Shown: positions 24,080-34,439, counted from the stretch's first letter. The stretch: DNA of 64,000 bases from Talpa occidentalis (GCF_014898055.3 NW_023601212.1:37622329-37686328); one strand, 5' to 3'. Translations and numbers: made by a program. Notes: a model not told the origin generated them from the sequence alone.

Positions 24080-24372
24080 GGGCCTCCCCAGTGGTGCCAC
24101 GGTTGAGCTCTGGGTTGCAAAGCTGCCCCACAGCCTCTGAAACGCTGGTTCGATCCCCCGCCACCGGGCGAGGGTCCCACATAGCTTGCAGACCTCTCCT
24201 GCCGCCCGCTGCTCCCCTCAGCAGTGTACTTCGTCAGTCTGCCTGCTCTGCTCTCCCCTCTGGCTCTGGTGGATTCTCTCACCCTCCCTCGCTTCTGACT
24301 GTACCCAGTGCTTGTATAAATAAATAAACAAACAAACGAATAAATAAATAAATAAATAAATCTTTTTAAAGA
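24080..24372 (+). mobile_element. tRNA-Glu-type SINE, subtype B
   Basis: GGGCCTCCCCAGTGGTGCCA head. The tail has expanded to a long AAAT/AAAC repeat (24316-24360). No clear target duplication. Confidence 0.93.
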
Positions 24373-25158
24373 AACAAAAACAAAAGCAAAAAACCCCTCT
24401 ATACCCCCCTCCCACACACTCCCCACAGGAGATAGAAGACAGGACGGAAATGACCAACCCAGTGAAAGAGGAAAGAAAGACTTATTATGCTCAGAGGACC
24501 CAAAAGGCAGGATCCAGGTAGAGAGCAGAAGGGGCCGATTTATGGCCCATCATCCGCCAAGGACGCTGATGCCCAGCGTGGAGTCAGACGGTGGCGAGCA
24601 CAGGGAACGCCAGGCCGCAGTCTGGAGTCCACATGCACCATGCCCTTGGCACAAACCCTGCGCCCCGCAGAGGGCGCGGCACCTTAGCGCTGGGTCTGGA
24701 GAGCTGTGCTGTCAAGTCAAGCAGCCTGGGCAGTTGTTTTAAACTAAGCGGATGTAACGTAGACGAATGGCCTAACGTGACATCAAAAGAGCAGGGTGGC
24801 ATTTCTTTTTCTCCAGTAGTCTTTGATCTGGTGCTCCCACTCATGTCGCCAGGATTAGCACGAAGCCCAGAGGCTCACAGCCAGGAGCAGACTCGCTGCT
24901 GGGCTGCGGCCGCCCCTCGCTGGACCCCACTTCCTGTGTGGACATGGCACCAGCACTGTTCTACTTAAAGCATACGTGGCCAGACTTAGGGGACCAGCAA
25001 ATACCTCGAATAAGGTGTTGTTGTTTTTTTTTGACAGTTTCTGTTACAGGCTCCCCCCACTATCTGAAAGTAGATGTTCCTCATGAAACTCTCAATAAGC
25101 AGAAATGGTATAAAGCAAACAGGCAGGGACCATTCAAATATATGGGGAAGAAATGAAA

Positions 25159-25207
<49 letters not shown>

Positions 25208-25648
25208 ACCAAATCATACCAAATAGCACATAAGACTTAACACTAACACACAGAAAACACAGCAGCCCTATGATACACAGTAGTCTGTATGAAGTAGCTC
25301 CAGGAGGAACTTGGCAGGACACTCTTGCTGCCAGGAGTACAAGGTGTCTCTCTAACAGGTGCAGGGCAATCTCCTGGGAAGCAAACACTGAGTGCTGCTT
25401 TTTTCTTTCGTGGGTGCAAGAACAAAATCCTCTATGGGTTTCATTCAGTTATCAAAAACAGGTACAATGTAATCTTTCTAAAAAGTCGCATAACATGAAT
25501 TTTTGGGAAGCAAAGATAGCTGTTATTATTTAACTTTGCTATTTTACAAACATAAGAATTTGTTTTAATTAGGAATTAATCTGTACAAAATCCAATACCT
25601 GAAAATGGAATGGGTTTAATATACCAGTCAAGTACATAGAGAAAACTA
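24373..25648. other. unassigned intergenic DNA
   Basis: A GC-rich block (about 24490-24960) with scattered CpGs precedes AT-rich DNA. No exon signature is recognised. It includes a (CA)n tract. Confidence 0.45.
25163..25203. repeat. (CA)20 microsatellite
   Basis: Uninterrupted CA dinucleotide run of about 40 bp. Confidence 0.98.
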
Positions 25649-25664
25649 TACAATGGTTTGATTT

Positions 25665-26878
25665 ATTATTATTATTATTTTTTTAGATTTTATTTTTACA
25701 TTCCCCATACAATTGCAACCCCCCCATTTTGACCCCAATCCCTCCCCTCCACCCCCCACCCCTCCAAAAAGTGTCTCTGGTTCATAGTTGTTTGTTGATT
25801 TTGATTTTCACTTTCTTATAGTTATTCATTTTCCTGGTCCCTTATTTAAGTTTTCTAGATTCCTGCTATGAGTGAGACCATCCGGTATTTTTCTTTTTCT
25901 TTCTGGCTTATTTCGCTGAGCATTATCCCTTCCGGGCCATCCATGTTGCTGCAAATTGCATGTGTTTATCTTTTTTGAATGAGGAGTAATATTCCATGGT
26001 GTATATGTACCACATCTTCTTGATCCAGTCATCTATTTTTGGGCATTTGGGCTGTTTCCAAAGCTTAGCTATTGTAAACAGTGCTGCTATAAACATAGGG
26101 GTGCAGGTGTTCTTTGGAATGGATGTTTCTGTGTCCTTTGGGTAAATACCTAGGAGTGGAATTGCTGGATCATGTGGAAGCTCTATGTTTAGTAGGTCCA
26201 GAAATCTCCACACAGCTCTCCATAGTGGTTGGACCAGTTTGCACTCCCACCAACAGTGCAGGAGAGTTCCTTTTTCTCCACACCCTCGCCAACATTTGTT
26301 GTTGCTAGTTTTTTTAATATGTGCCATTCTCACTGGTGTAAGATGGTATCTCATGGTAGTTTTGATTTGCATTTCCCTGATTACAAGTGATGTTGAACAT
26401 TTTTTCATATGCCTGTTGGCCATTTGCATTTCCTCTTCAGAAAAATTTCTTTTTAGCTCTTCTGCCCATTTTTTGACTGGATTATTTTCTTTGTTGTTGT
26501 TGAGTCTCATCAGCTCTTTGCAGATTTTTGTGATCAATCCTTTATCATTAGTGTTGTGTGCAAAAATGTTCTCCCAGTTGGTGGGGTTTCTCTTTGTTTT
26601 TGTTATTGTCTCTTTTGCTGTGCAGAAGCTCTTTAATTTGATGTAGTCCCAGCTGTTTATCTTTGCCTTCACTATCACTGCTTTGGGTGACGTGTCTGTA
26701 AAGGTGTCTTTGATGTGAATATCACGTAGTGTTTCGCCTATATTTCCTTCTATGTATTTTATGGTTTCAGGTCTTATATCTAATTCTTTAATCCATTTTG
26801 AGTTGATTTTTGTGTATGGTGTGAGGTAGTGGTCAAGCTTCATTCTTTTGCATGTAGCAACCCAGTTTTCCCAGCACC
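25665..26878 (-). mobile_element. young 5'-truncated L1, minus strand
   Basis: The 16-bp target duplication TACAATGGT(T/A)TGATTT is at 25649-25664 and 26879-26894, with one mismatch. The (ATT)n/T-rich left end is the poly(A) tail of the minus-strand insert. The 3' UTR (25690-25850) is C-rich on plus, that is G-rich on the L1 strand. The 5' end is truncated within ORF2 at about 26878. It closely matches the L1 at 41.1-42.2 kb, indicating a recently active subfamily. Confidence 0.95.
25923..26843 (-). pseudogene. L1 ORF2 C-terminal fragment, long open frame
   Basis: A 306-residue open frame covers the region after the reverse transcriptase core: [19 protein letters not shown], then [17 protein letters not shown], then the cysteine-rich motif [18 protein letters not shown] (C-x3-C-x7-HC-x3-C), then [18 protein letters not shown]. 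Near the end a 1-nt deletion relative to the copy at 41.9 kb (GGCCCGGAAG versus GGCACTGGAAG) shifts the frame to a premature MARKG-stop. It lacks the endonuclease and catalytic core, so it is non-functional. Confidence 0.93.
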
Positions 26879-26997
26879 TACAATGGTATGATTTTTTTAA
26901 CTCCTCCCACCACCTCCCCTACTGTCCTATTTGGGGAGAGGAGGAAGAATTTACTATAGGCTAGTCAATAAAATAGAGACCTGGAATGCACTTTTCT

Positions 26998-27279
26998 TTT
27001 TTTTCTAATTTTTAAAAAAGATTTATTTATTTATGCATACAAGAAGTGGGGTATAAGCCAGAGGTGCAGAGGTTGAGAGGATTCACCAGAGAAAGTGGGG
27101 AGCAGAATAGGCGGATTGATTGAAATACACTGCTGAGGGGAGCAGTGGGCGAGTCAGGAGAGGTCTGCTGCGCCATGTGGGTTGCTCCCTGGTGGGCTGG
27201 GGATGGAACTAGTGCTTCAGTGGCTGCCGATAGCTTGATAGCACTGTCTTTAATCCCTGTGCCACCACGAAGACCTCTT
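26998..27279 (-). mobile_element. tRNA-Glu-type SINE, subtype A
   Basis: Minus orientation. Duplication GAATG(C/T)(A/G)CTTTTCT at 26984-26997 and 27280-27293. The head end is diverged (CACCACGAAGACC instead of CACCAGGGAGGCC). Confidence 0.92.
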
Positions 27280-27293
27280 GAATGTGCTTTTCT

Positions 27294-28033
27294 AATGTTG
27301 AGGCATTTGAAAGAGAATTTTCTTGTTTTGGGGAATTTTGTCAACTGGTTTCAAATGGAACCAGACATTTGTTATTCCTTTGGTTTCCCAACACCCAGAT
27401 TACCTACATTTGGAGAAACCCCACCTCTGCTATAGAAGCCCAACTACAGATGCGGGATATTTGCTGTTTACTTTGCATCTAGAATGAAAGCATGTGACCA
27501 AGTCCCACATTGGGTGGCCCCCTCCAAGACTTTGAATTGGAAACCTGCAAAAAGTAGAGGCCACTGGAACAGATGATGACAGTGGTACCCTTTGTCTACT
27601 TCCCAGATGGCAGGGACAGGCATTTCATGTCCTTATTCAAGGCTCATGCCATCATGAGTGCAGATGACCACGTGTCTGCCTCCATAGCTTGATTCATACA
27701 GACACCAACGACAAGAGTAGCTGCAGGCACCAGCCTCTCAGGAGATAATCATTTCTTACCAGTCAAATTGGCAAAGTTCCAAAGTAAAACACTCTGCTAA
27801 GATGGTGGGTACCCTGGCACGCTCAGAAATTATTGGCAGGAGTACAAAACAGAACAACCTTTGCACTCTAAAATGTGCCTGTATTTATCAGTTACAAATG
27901 CAAGCATCCTTTAGTTCCACACCCTTCCTTCTAGGACTCTGCCCAATAGATACACTTGCACATGTACAAAATGAAGCGTGTGAGTTGGGGGCAAGGGGGA
28001 ATGGCAAGGGATTGCAGCATTATTTAAAATGGC
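27294..28033. other. unassigned intergenic DNA
   Basis: No gene or repeat recognised. It ends at the target duplication of the provirus-bearing SINE. Confidence 0.5.
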
Positions 28034-28076
28034 AAAAGATTAGAAATAGGGCCTCCCCGGTGGCGCAGCGGTTGAG

Positions 28077-28359
28077 TGTCGGTCCGTCCTGCAGGCCAAC
28101 GGGGTTCAGGAACACGGCGGAGGGGCTGGGGATGAAAGACACGTACACGGTCTGGTTGCAGGAAGCAGGAACTCTCTTTATTACTGAGGGGCAGGGATAT
28201 ATATAGGAAAGTCTGCACATGCGCTTTACGTGGCCTGCACATGTGCTTTACGTGGATCTTATAACATCCGGTTATTATTGCATCAGCTTTTGCCGAATCA
28301 TGCTTGAGTGGAAGCAACCACTACCCCAGGTCCCTCTGCTGGTGAGCCCTGTACTAACG
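28077..28359 (-). repeat. 3' LTR of the class II provirus
   Basis: 283 bp, same structure as the 5' LTR but with only two copies of the 22-bp U3 repeat (about 28215-28255) and a 2-bp CT insertion near the poly(A) signal. AATAAA is at 28177-28182 and the TATA box at about 28196-28205. The outer U3 base is mutated (CG instead of TG). Confidence 0.95.
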
Positions 28360-28373
28360 GCTCCCCCATTTTT
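28360..28373 (-). promoter_or_regulatory. polypurine tract of the provirus
   Basis: Minus-strand AAAAATGGGGGAGC directly abuts the 3' LTR, the position and composition expected for the plus-strand primer of reverse transcription. Confidence 0.85.
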
Positions 28374-28626
28374 ACGTTATAAAGAAAAAAGGGGAGGACG
28401 TACTGGGGCCTGTCTTAGGTTGTGGTGGTTGTATTCATGTGCTTACCCGTCATGGCCACCCACCACCATATTCCTATGTAAGATAGTGGAACTGTCTTAG
28501 GTTGCAACGGATTACACCGCCATCTTACCCGTCATTGGCCTACAGGTGGTCAAGGGCAATATTGACCCACACGCCAAGGTCTGCAGTGTGTTGTAACGGA
28601 GAGTACCGTACCTGTTGCAGAGCCAG

Positions 28627-30101
28627 TCATAGGGCCCTGTGTCTTTGGCACTGGTGCCACAGGATGTAGAAGACGACACCCAGACAGAAGAGGACCACAT
28701 CAAGGAGTGATATGGCTCCCCCCAAGGATTTGGCCAGCCCCCAGGCTTTAGAGAGCCAGGAAAGGGCTTGATCAGGGTTAAATACCACGGCTCGGGTTGA
28801 ACTGTAAAATTGAGAAAGATTTGGTTTCACGGGCCACGCAGGTACTCATTAAGGGTATGAACCTGGGAAGACTAATTGGAAACAAGAGCAGGGGTAACAC
28901 ATGTGAACATATATGTAGGAACACAGGGGATATGGGCAGTTAGAGTTAATAAGTCTATTTTTTCTTGTAGCAAGGAGACTTGTTGATTTAGTTGGAGTAT
29001 TCCAACCGCAAGGTGATTGTTGATAGGGTTTTGAGTGAGAAAGGCGGTGGAGATTTGTTTCGAGAGAAGGTTGATGGTGTCCACGTTAGCCACAGAGTGG
29101 GACAGAGCTAGGCCGCCGACCACCGCGACCACAGCTGCCAGCATCGAGAAGACGGAGATCAAGGCGCCAACAACAAATGTCAGACCTGCTCGTCGATTTC
29201 GGATGATTACCTGAGAAGTAGACTTAGACACATTGATGGCATAATAACAACCTTAGGGAAATGCATGACAACAAAGGAATTGCTGAGGGTTTTGGACCAA
29301 CAAGAGGAAAGGTGACAGCTACAACTGAGGGAGGATTGATTGTTGAATGATAGATTGAAAGACACTATATAAAAAGGAGATAGGACGCAAACACCTGCTT
29401 GAACAGTAAAATTAACTTTGGAACTGAGAGTGGCATTGTCAGAGAGAGTGCTGGGATGGTTACCATAGGTAGCATTATAGGAAGGGAATTGTAGAGAAAC
29501 CAGCCAGAGTGAATGGGATGTTGTCCCCAGTGGTGTGGGGTTCTTTATGGAGCATCGTAGGCACGGAGGGGGGACGGGGACCAAAGAAGGAGAGACCACC
29601 TTTTGTCCACTTTATGTCAGTGGTCGTCATTATAGTAAGGGGAATGTAAGGGGAAAAGGTGATATTTTGCGGGGTTGCGGTAAGATGTAGGAAGGTAAAA
29701 CAGAACACTGATGACAAATCAATAGTAGAGGGGCTGGTAAAGTTACTAGTGGAGGTCAAGTGTGTATAAAGGAGTCCAGTGGTGGAATTGGTAAACAAGA
29801 AAGATGGGAGAATACCCCCCTTTTTGGAAACCAGCAGAAGGAAAGGGGGATTATTAACTATTGTCCAATGAATCGTGTTGCAAAGGAGGGGGGGTACTTG
29901 CAGTTGGAGGTGGAAGAGTAGTAGCAGGTGGAGGATCATCTTCAGAAGGTCAGTCGAAGAGGGATCCAACGAGGCTGAAGTTGACCTGGAGGAAAGATTC
30001 TCGTGGGATGTTTGAGAAGGGCTTGAGGAGGTGAATTTTGAAAGAGCACAAGCCCCCGGAAATAGAGTGGGAAGGGAGGGATACAGGTGAAATTGTATCA
30101 T
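28627..30101 (-). pseudogene. retroviral env remnant (SU and TM), frameshifted
   Basis: Env mediates receptor binding and membrane fusion. Frames in order on the minus strand: a leader with a hydrophobic signal-like stretch MILHLLLLFHLQLQ (about 29937); a surface unit with several N-x-S/T sites (30101-29475, then another frame 29599-29207); a furin-type RNRR site at about 29200 followed by a hydrophobic fusion-peptide-like segment; heptad-rich TM with a C-x7-CVT cysteine pair (29231-28872); and a membrane anchor LLDVVLFCLGVVFYIL with a short tail (28830-28627). At least three frame changes make it non-functional. The cysteine pair followed by VT and the genome context favour a betaretroviral env. 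Confidence 0.85.
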
Positions 30102-30119
30102 TCTAGAGTTTTTTTTACT

Positions 30120-30575
30120 TGAGCATTTTGGGAGATTTTTGTGTGTGTGTTTGTTTTTTAAATTGCTGATTCAATCTCCTTACTAAAAATTTATTTGTTT
30201 AGATTTTTTTATTTTTTTGAATCAGCCTTGGAAGAGTACATATTTTTAGGAATTAATTTATTTTTTCCAGATAGCCAAATTTGTTAGTGTATATTTGCTC
30301 ATAATAGAATATTATGATCCTTTACATTTTTGTGGTATTAGGTATAATGTCTACTTTTTCATGACCAATTTTATTTGAGTATTTTTATTTTTTTTTGGTT
30401 AATCTAGCTAAAGTTTTTACTATTTTGGTTTTTTTTTAAACTTAGTTTTGCTGTATTTTTATGGTCTTTTTAGTCTCTATTTCATTTGCTTTCATTCTGA
30501 TTGCCATATATTATTTCCTTCTACTAAGTTTTAGCTTAATTTGTTCTCATCATCTGTGTATAATTTCTTTAAAGT
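30120..30575 (-). mobile_element. ancient L1 ORF2 fragment inside the provirus
   Basis: The minus strand reads AAACTTAGTAGAAGGAAATA, then AATGAAATAGAGACTAAAAA, and later AAGGAGATTGAATCAGCAAT. This is the sense strand of the L1 ORF2 linker between endonuclease and reverse transcriptase, in the right order over about 450 bp. It is heavily diverged and unlike the young L1s nearby. It lies in the same orientation as the provirus, between gag and env. I saw no target duplication or poly(A) tail around it. Confidence 0.85.
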
Positions 30576-30796
30576 CATGTGAAATTTAAAGGCAATTTCT
30601 TTCTCATAAGGAAGATATTTAGATATTAAATGCTGAGTTATTTAGATATTAAATGTATTAAGTTTGTACAGTAGAGTAAATGTCCATGGTATTTTGAAGG
30701 AAAGAATGGAAGGAGAGGAAATGAGGAAGGCGAGGAAGGCAAAGAAGGTGACAGGAAAAAGAAAAGGAAAGAAAGGGAGGGATACCGCCAATTTTA
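30576..30796. other. AT-rich and purine-rich segment between gag remnant and L1 fragment
   Basis: Origin unrecognised. It contains a near-duplicate TTATTTAGATATTAAATG / ATATTTAGATATTAAATG pair (about 30615-30660) and a GGAAAG/GAAGGC purine stretch (30700-30780). Confidence 0.5.
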
Positions 30797-31277
30797 TGGG
30801 GGTGGTGGGCGGTCGATGTTATCCTCTACATCCCCCTCGTCGGAGGAAGAGTCCTCCATCAGCTTTGTGGAATGGGAATGGGACACGGAAACGGCCGGGG
30901 CCTCCGTGGCTGCGCATGCCATGGGTGGAATTTCACTTTCGGATTGGGCCGCTAGCGTAGGGCCAGTTCGCAAGCGGCCGGTCCCCCTTCACTGAGGGTA
31001 TCGTGAATTAACTGCCACACCGAAAGGATGCCGGGGGGCGGGGTACTATTTGGGCTCCGTAGAGATCCCTGTGAAGAAGAAGATCTGCCTTGACCTTTTC
31101 CCAATTTTGTACAGAAACCGTGTCCTGCTGAAGGAACCATTTGCTGGTATTTGCGAGTACTGAGACTAGATTATGAAGGGTCTGAACCTTAACGGGAGTT
31201 CCACAATTTTTAAGGAGAAGCTGTAGGGCTCTAACAAGTTGGCCCTTGGACATGGTATTGCCCATGATGCCGATCAC
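30797..31277 (-). pseudogene. retroviral gag remnant (matrix and acidic/proline region)
   Basis: Gag forms the retroviral core. The first frame (31277-31008) contains MGNTMSKGQL followed by a helical domain with LANTSKWFLQQDTVSVQNWE, resembling a betaretroviral matrix with an N-terminal Met-Gly myristoylation signal. The text then continues only after frame changes: LSVWQLIHDTLSEGG (about 31020) and an acidic stretch MEDSSSDEGDVEDN ending in RPPPP-stop at about 30798. Capsid and nucleocapsid regions are absent. Similarity breaks off at about 30795, where AT-rich non-retroviral DNA begins. Confidence 0.8.
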
Positions 31278-31334
31278 TTACCAATGACCTACCTTACTGA
31301 CTGATTGGTCCCTCAGAGGATCCCTCGTACTCGT

Positions 31335-31352
31335 GTCCCTGTTCGGGTGCCA
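31335..31352 (-). promoter_or_regulatory. primer binding site, tRNA-Lys3 type
   Basis: The minus strand reads TGGCACCCGAACAGGGAC, 2 nt after the end of the 5' LTR. It differs at one position (A for G) from the site complementary to tRNA-Lys3, the primer used by MMTV and lentiviruses. This identifies the 5' end of the provirus and supports a betaretroviral origin. Confidence 0.95.
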
Positions 31353-31354
31353 CT

Positions 31355-31657
31355 TGTCGGTCCGTCCCTCAGGCCGACGGGGTTCAGGAACACGGTGGAG
31401 GGACTGGGGATGAAAGACATGTACACGGTCTGGTTGCAGGAAGCAGGAACTCTTTATTACCGAGGGGCAGGGATATATATAGGAAAGTCTGCACATGCGC
31501 TTTATGTGGCCTGCACATGCGCTTTACGTGGCCTGCACATGCGCTTTACGTGGATCTTGTAACATCCGGTTATTATTGCATCAGCTTTTGCCGAATCATG
31601 CTTGAGCAGAAGCAACCACTACCCCAGGTCCCTCTGCTGGTGAGCCCTGTACTAACA
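31355..31657 (-). repeat. 5' LTR of the class II provirus
   Basis: 303 bp. On the minus strand it starts TGTTAGTACAGGGCTCACC and ends CGGACCGACA. It has a TATATATA box at about 31473-31481, an AATAAAG poly(A) signal at 31452-31458, and three copies of a 22-bp U3 repeat (about 31491-31553). Confidence 0.95.
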
Positions 31658-31924
31658 GTTGAGCGCTGGGTTGCGAAGCTGCCCGCAGCCTCTGCAGCGC
31701 TGGTTCGATCCCCGGCTGCTCCTCGGCCACTGGAGGAGGGTCCCACAAGGCGCACAGACCTCTCCTGCCACCCGCTGCTCCCCTCAGCAGTGTACTTCAG
31801 TCCTTCTGCCTGCTCTGCTCCCCACTCTGGCTCTGGTGAATTCTCTCACCCTCCCGCGCTTCTGACTGTACCCAGTGCTTGTATAAATAAATAAATAAAT
31901 CTTAAAAAAAAAAGATTAGAAATA

Positions 31925-32109
31925 ATACATATTCACTAATAGGGAGATTTTTCATGAACCACGGTTTATCCACACAATGCAATACTGCACAGATTACACA
32001 ATTGTGGACTGTATGCTGATTTAGGAAATGCATAGGATATGTTGTTAAGGGAAAAAGTAAGACAGAGAACAGTGTATAACATACTATTATTTGTGTGAGA
32101 AACACAAAT
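31925..32109. other. unassigned intergenic DNA
   Basis: AT-rich spacer, no gene. TTCATGAACCACGGTTTATC near 31950 faintly resembles an L1-derived text. Confidence 0.35.
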
Positions 32110-32905
32110 AAATTAACATCAGAAATGATGTCGTTTTTGGAGTCTGTGGGTTTGGAGTGCAGGGTCCTTGGGCTCACTCTGGGAAAGGTGTCACCAGAGC
32201 TCCCATTTCAGTGACACGCAGCAAGTTCCCCGGGCGAGTTTCTCCACGAGACAGAAACATTAGTTATATTTAAAGGGCAGGTTCATTAGGGAAAGTGACT
32301 GAAGAGTAAGACACTTGCATAGACACAAGCGGGCAGGAAGAGCTGCCCCAAAGGGACAGGTTTGCTGAGAGGCCTGCGTGGTTGCAGGCGGGCAGCCTTG
32401 AAGAGAGCCGCCTTTACTGAGGGAGGTCAGTGAGGAGAAGTCCCAACCTGTTACAGGTCACAGGCAGGCAGGAGGCTGCTTCCCTGCAAAGGGAGAGCGT
32501 TGGTGAAAAGAAGCACCTGCGTAGTCACAGGTGGGCAGAGGGAGTGCTGCTCCGAGCCTGTGCAGAGACTGCACTGATATAGCCCTTTTCTCTTTGGAAG
32601 GGGTCACTCCTCTGTGGAGTGGCCTGTTTTTTGCAGATTTTGGATAACCATGCAGAATCCAAAAGGGACTGGAGATTCCAGGATGGGGAGCAGAGATTCC
32701 AGGATGGGCCCAATCTCTTTATCTTTCCCCTCAGGTCTGTGCTCCACTCCCTATAGCATCTGATCCTGCTTGGGTCTCATGCCTTGTGATACGGCACTGG
32801 CGCCTAAGGGTCCGACCACTACAGCTGGGTTAATCATCATGATATTTTCCTCTACCCCCACCTCCTTGTGTGAGTCAGGTTCTGGTCTTGGGCACCTCCT
32901 TTTCA
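32110..32905 (-). repeat. probable 3' LTR of the class I ERV
   Basis: On the minus strand it follows the env remnant and a purine-rich AAAAAACTGAAAAGGAGG, then starts TGCCCAAGACC. It includes CTTTAAATATAACTAATG, which could be the TATA region. No matching second LTR was found, so the boundaries are tentative. Confidence 0.4.
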
Positions 32906-33129
32906 GTTTTTTCTATTTCTGTCCTCCATCATTACCCCCCCTGACCATATTAGGCCCAAAATCTTTTGAGGTGTTAAAGGGAGGAGGTCCATCTTATGGA
33001 GCTGCTTCCAGCTGGAGTGGGACATAGAGTTGGATCTACATAAAAGGGCCTGGGATATGGTCTCCCTAATACTAGTCCCTGAGCTACCTATTGTTGCTGG
33101 CTTTAAGAGGAGGCAAGGGGTGGGGCCTC

Positions 33130-33330
33130 TGGAGTCCAAGGGGTAGGGCATCTGGACAGGCTGTTTCTCTTGTATGGGGTCAGCTGTTTTTTAGCTTGGA
33201 GGAGGAGTTTAAACTGGAAGAGCTCCCCTAGGTTAGAAGAAACAAATTTGATTAGGAGATTGTTAATGTTTAAAGAGGAGAGCAGTACAGCAGCGGTTAA
33301 GGGCCCTCGTACTATGTGTAGTCATTTGGA
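33130..33330 (-). pseudogene. env transmembrane C-terminal remnant (class I ERV)
   Basis: The minus strand reads GPLTAAVLLSSLNINNLLIK then FVSSNLGELFQFKLLLQ, resembling the membrane-anchor-to-tail segment of gammaretroviral TM proteins (P-x-N-x-L-x-x-F-V followed by a K-L-L-x-Q). No complete frame. Confidence 0.5.
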
Positions 33331-33471
33331 CCATCCATTGAGTGTCGGCTTTTCTAAAAAGATGAGCAGTCATAAAATAGTAAGTTTTGAGGTTGTGACA
33401 TGGAAATAAATTTTACCAGGCAAACAACCCATTTTAGGGTGTTGGTAGACTAAAACGAATGTCGATGGGGA

Positions 33472-33746
33472 GGGCCTCCCCTGGTGGTGCAGGCAGTTGA
33501 GTGCCACGCTGTAAAGCAGTCTGCAGCCTCTGCAGTGCAGGTTTGATCCCAGCCAGCCGGCCGGTGAGGGTCCCACATGGCACAGCAGACCTCTCCTGTG
33601 TCACCCGCTGCTCCCCTCAGCAGTATATTTCGTCAGTCTGCCTATTCTGTTCCCCGTTCTGTCTCTGGTGAATCCTCTCACCCTCCCGCACATCTGGCCT
33701 GTACCCCAGTTCTTGTATAAAATAAATAAATAAATCTTTAAAAAAA
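33472..33746 (+). mobile_element. tRNA-Glu-type SINE, mixed subtype, inside ERV
   Basis: Head GGGCCTCCCCTGGTGGTGCA with GGCAGTTGAGTGCC, tail of subtype A (CCCCAGTTCTTGTATAAAAT). Imperfect duplication TCGATGGGGA / TCGAAGGGA at 33462-33471 and 33747-33755. Confidence 0.92.
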
Positions 33747-34439
33747 AACTCGAAGGGATATTATTCCTAGCAGAGTTGCTGTTTTAAATCCCATGTGTCC
33801 CTCATTAAGGGCAACACCCACCAGGAGAGCCCTGAGGTGCTGGAGCAAGGTCTATAGCCACGGACTCAGCAGGAGGGCTGGCTTGTTGTGTGTGCAAAGC
33901 AGCAAGCCCAGTGAAAACTACTAGTTTTTGGCTTTGTTTGGGACTGTGTCATGAGCATGATCACTAACATGCGGCTAGTCAGAATCTCAGGAAAGTTGGG
34001 TGAGCTTTAAAGTTAAGTTAGAGTGAGGGACCGCAGTCCACTTTTTAAATGTTAAGATTTTACCCGAGTATATGACTCCAAGGTTTTATACCCTCCAATT
34101 CTGAGGCAGAGCGGTATTCAAAAGACTGTGTCAGACCCTTTTTGGGTTCCAGGATGAGGACAATTCCAAGTGTTCAGGAGCACCAGTCATGTTAAGGGGA
34201 GTCTTCAGGAGACTGTCATCTGTTAAAAGCAAACTTACACGAAACAGATATAAAAAGTGCTAGTCCAATCTGTATGTTGAAGAGGACCGGAAGTTACTGA
34301 AACATGTATTTTGTCCTGTAAATAGACACATGTTCTTTGGGCAGCAGTAAGCAGATTTAGTGTCCTTTGATTTTGTTAAGGTCATTTCTATTATAGTTTG
34401 TGAGGAAGGGAAGGTGGGTCCAGAATGCTGGGTGAGTAC

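Larger units (their letters stand above)
28077..31657 (-). mobile_element. betaretrovirus-like (class II) provirus with L1 insert in place of pol
   Basis: Complete proviral ends on the minus strand: 5' LTR (31657-31355), tRNA-Lys-type primer binding site, gag remnant, an ancient L1 fragment, env remnant, polypurine tract, 3' LTR (28359-28077). LTR ends are TG...CA (left copy mutated to CG). The 6-bp target duplication GTTGAG fits class II retroviruses. No pro, dUTPase, reverse transcriptase or integrase sequence was found in the 3.6 kb. By eye the LTRs differ at about a dozen positions in about 280 aligned, suggesting an age of the order of ten million years at typical mammalian rates (an estimate only). 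gag and env have frameshifts, so it is a fossil. Confidence 0.95.
28049..31909 (+). mobile_element. tRNA-Glu-type SINE (subtype B) split by a provirus
   Basis: SINE head at 28049-28076 (GGGCCTCCCCGGTGGCGCAG then CGGTTGAG), the rest at 31658-31909, plus strand. The exact 15-bp target duplication AAAAGATTAGAAATA is at 28034-28048 and 31910-31924. The retroviral insert lies between and duplicated 6 bp of the SINE (GTTGAG, 28071-28076 and 31658-31663), within the A box region. Confidence 0.97.

Noticed and set aside
25163..25203. CA tract as a functional Z-DNA switch
   Set aside because: CA microsatellites are common and there is no gene nearby; nothing in the sequence supports a specific role.
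26185..26646. 153-codon plus-strand open frame
   Set aside because: Antisense shadow of the L1 ORF2 C-terminus. The same shadow appears at 41.03-41.29 kb.
28627..30101. Env as a possible domesticated (syncytin-like) gene
   Set aside because: At least three frame changes interrupt SU and TM, so no intact product can be made from this copy.
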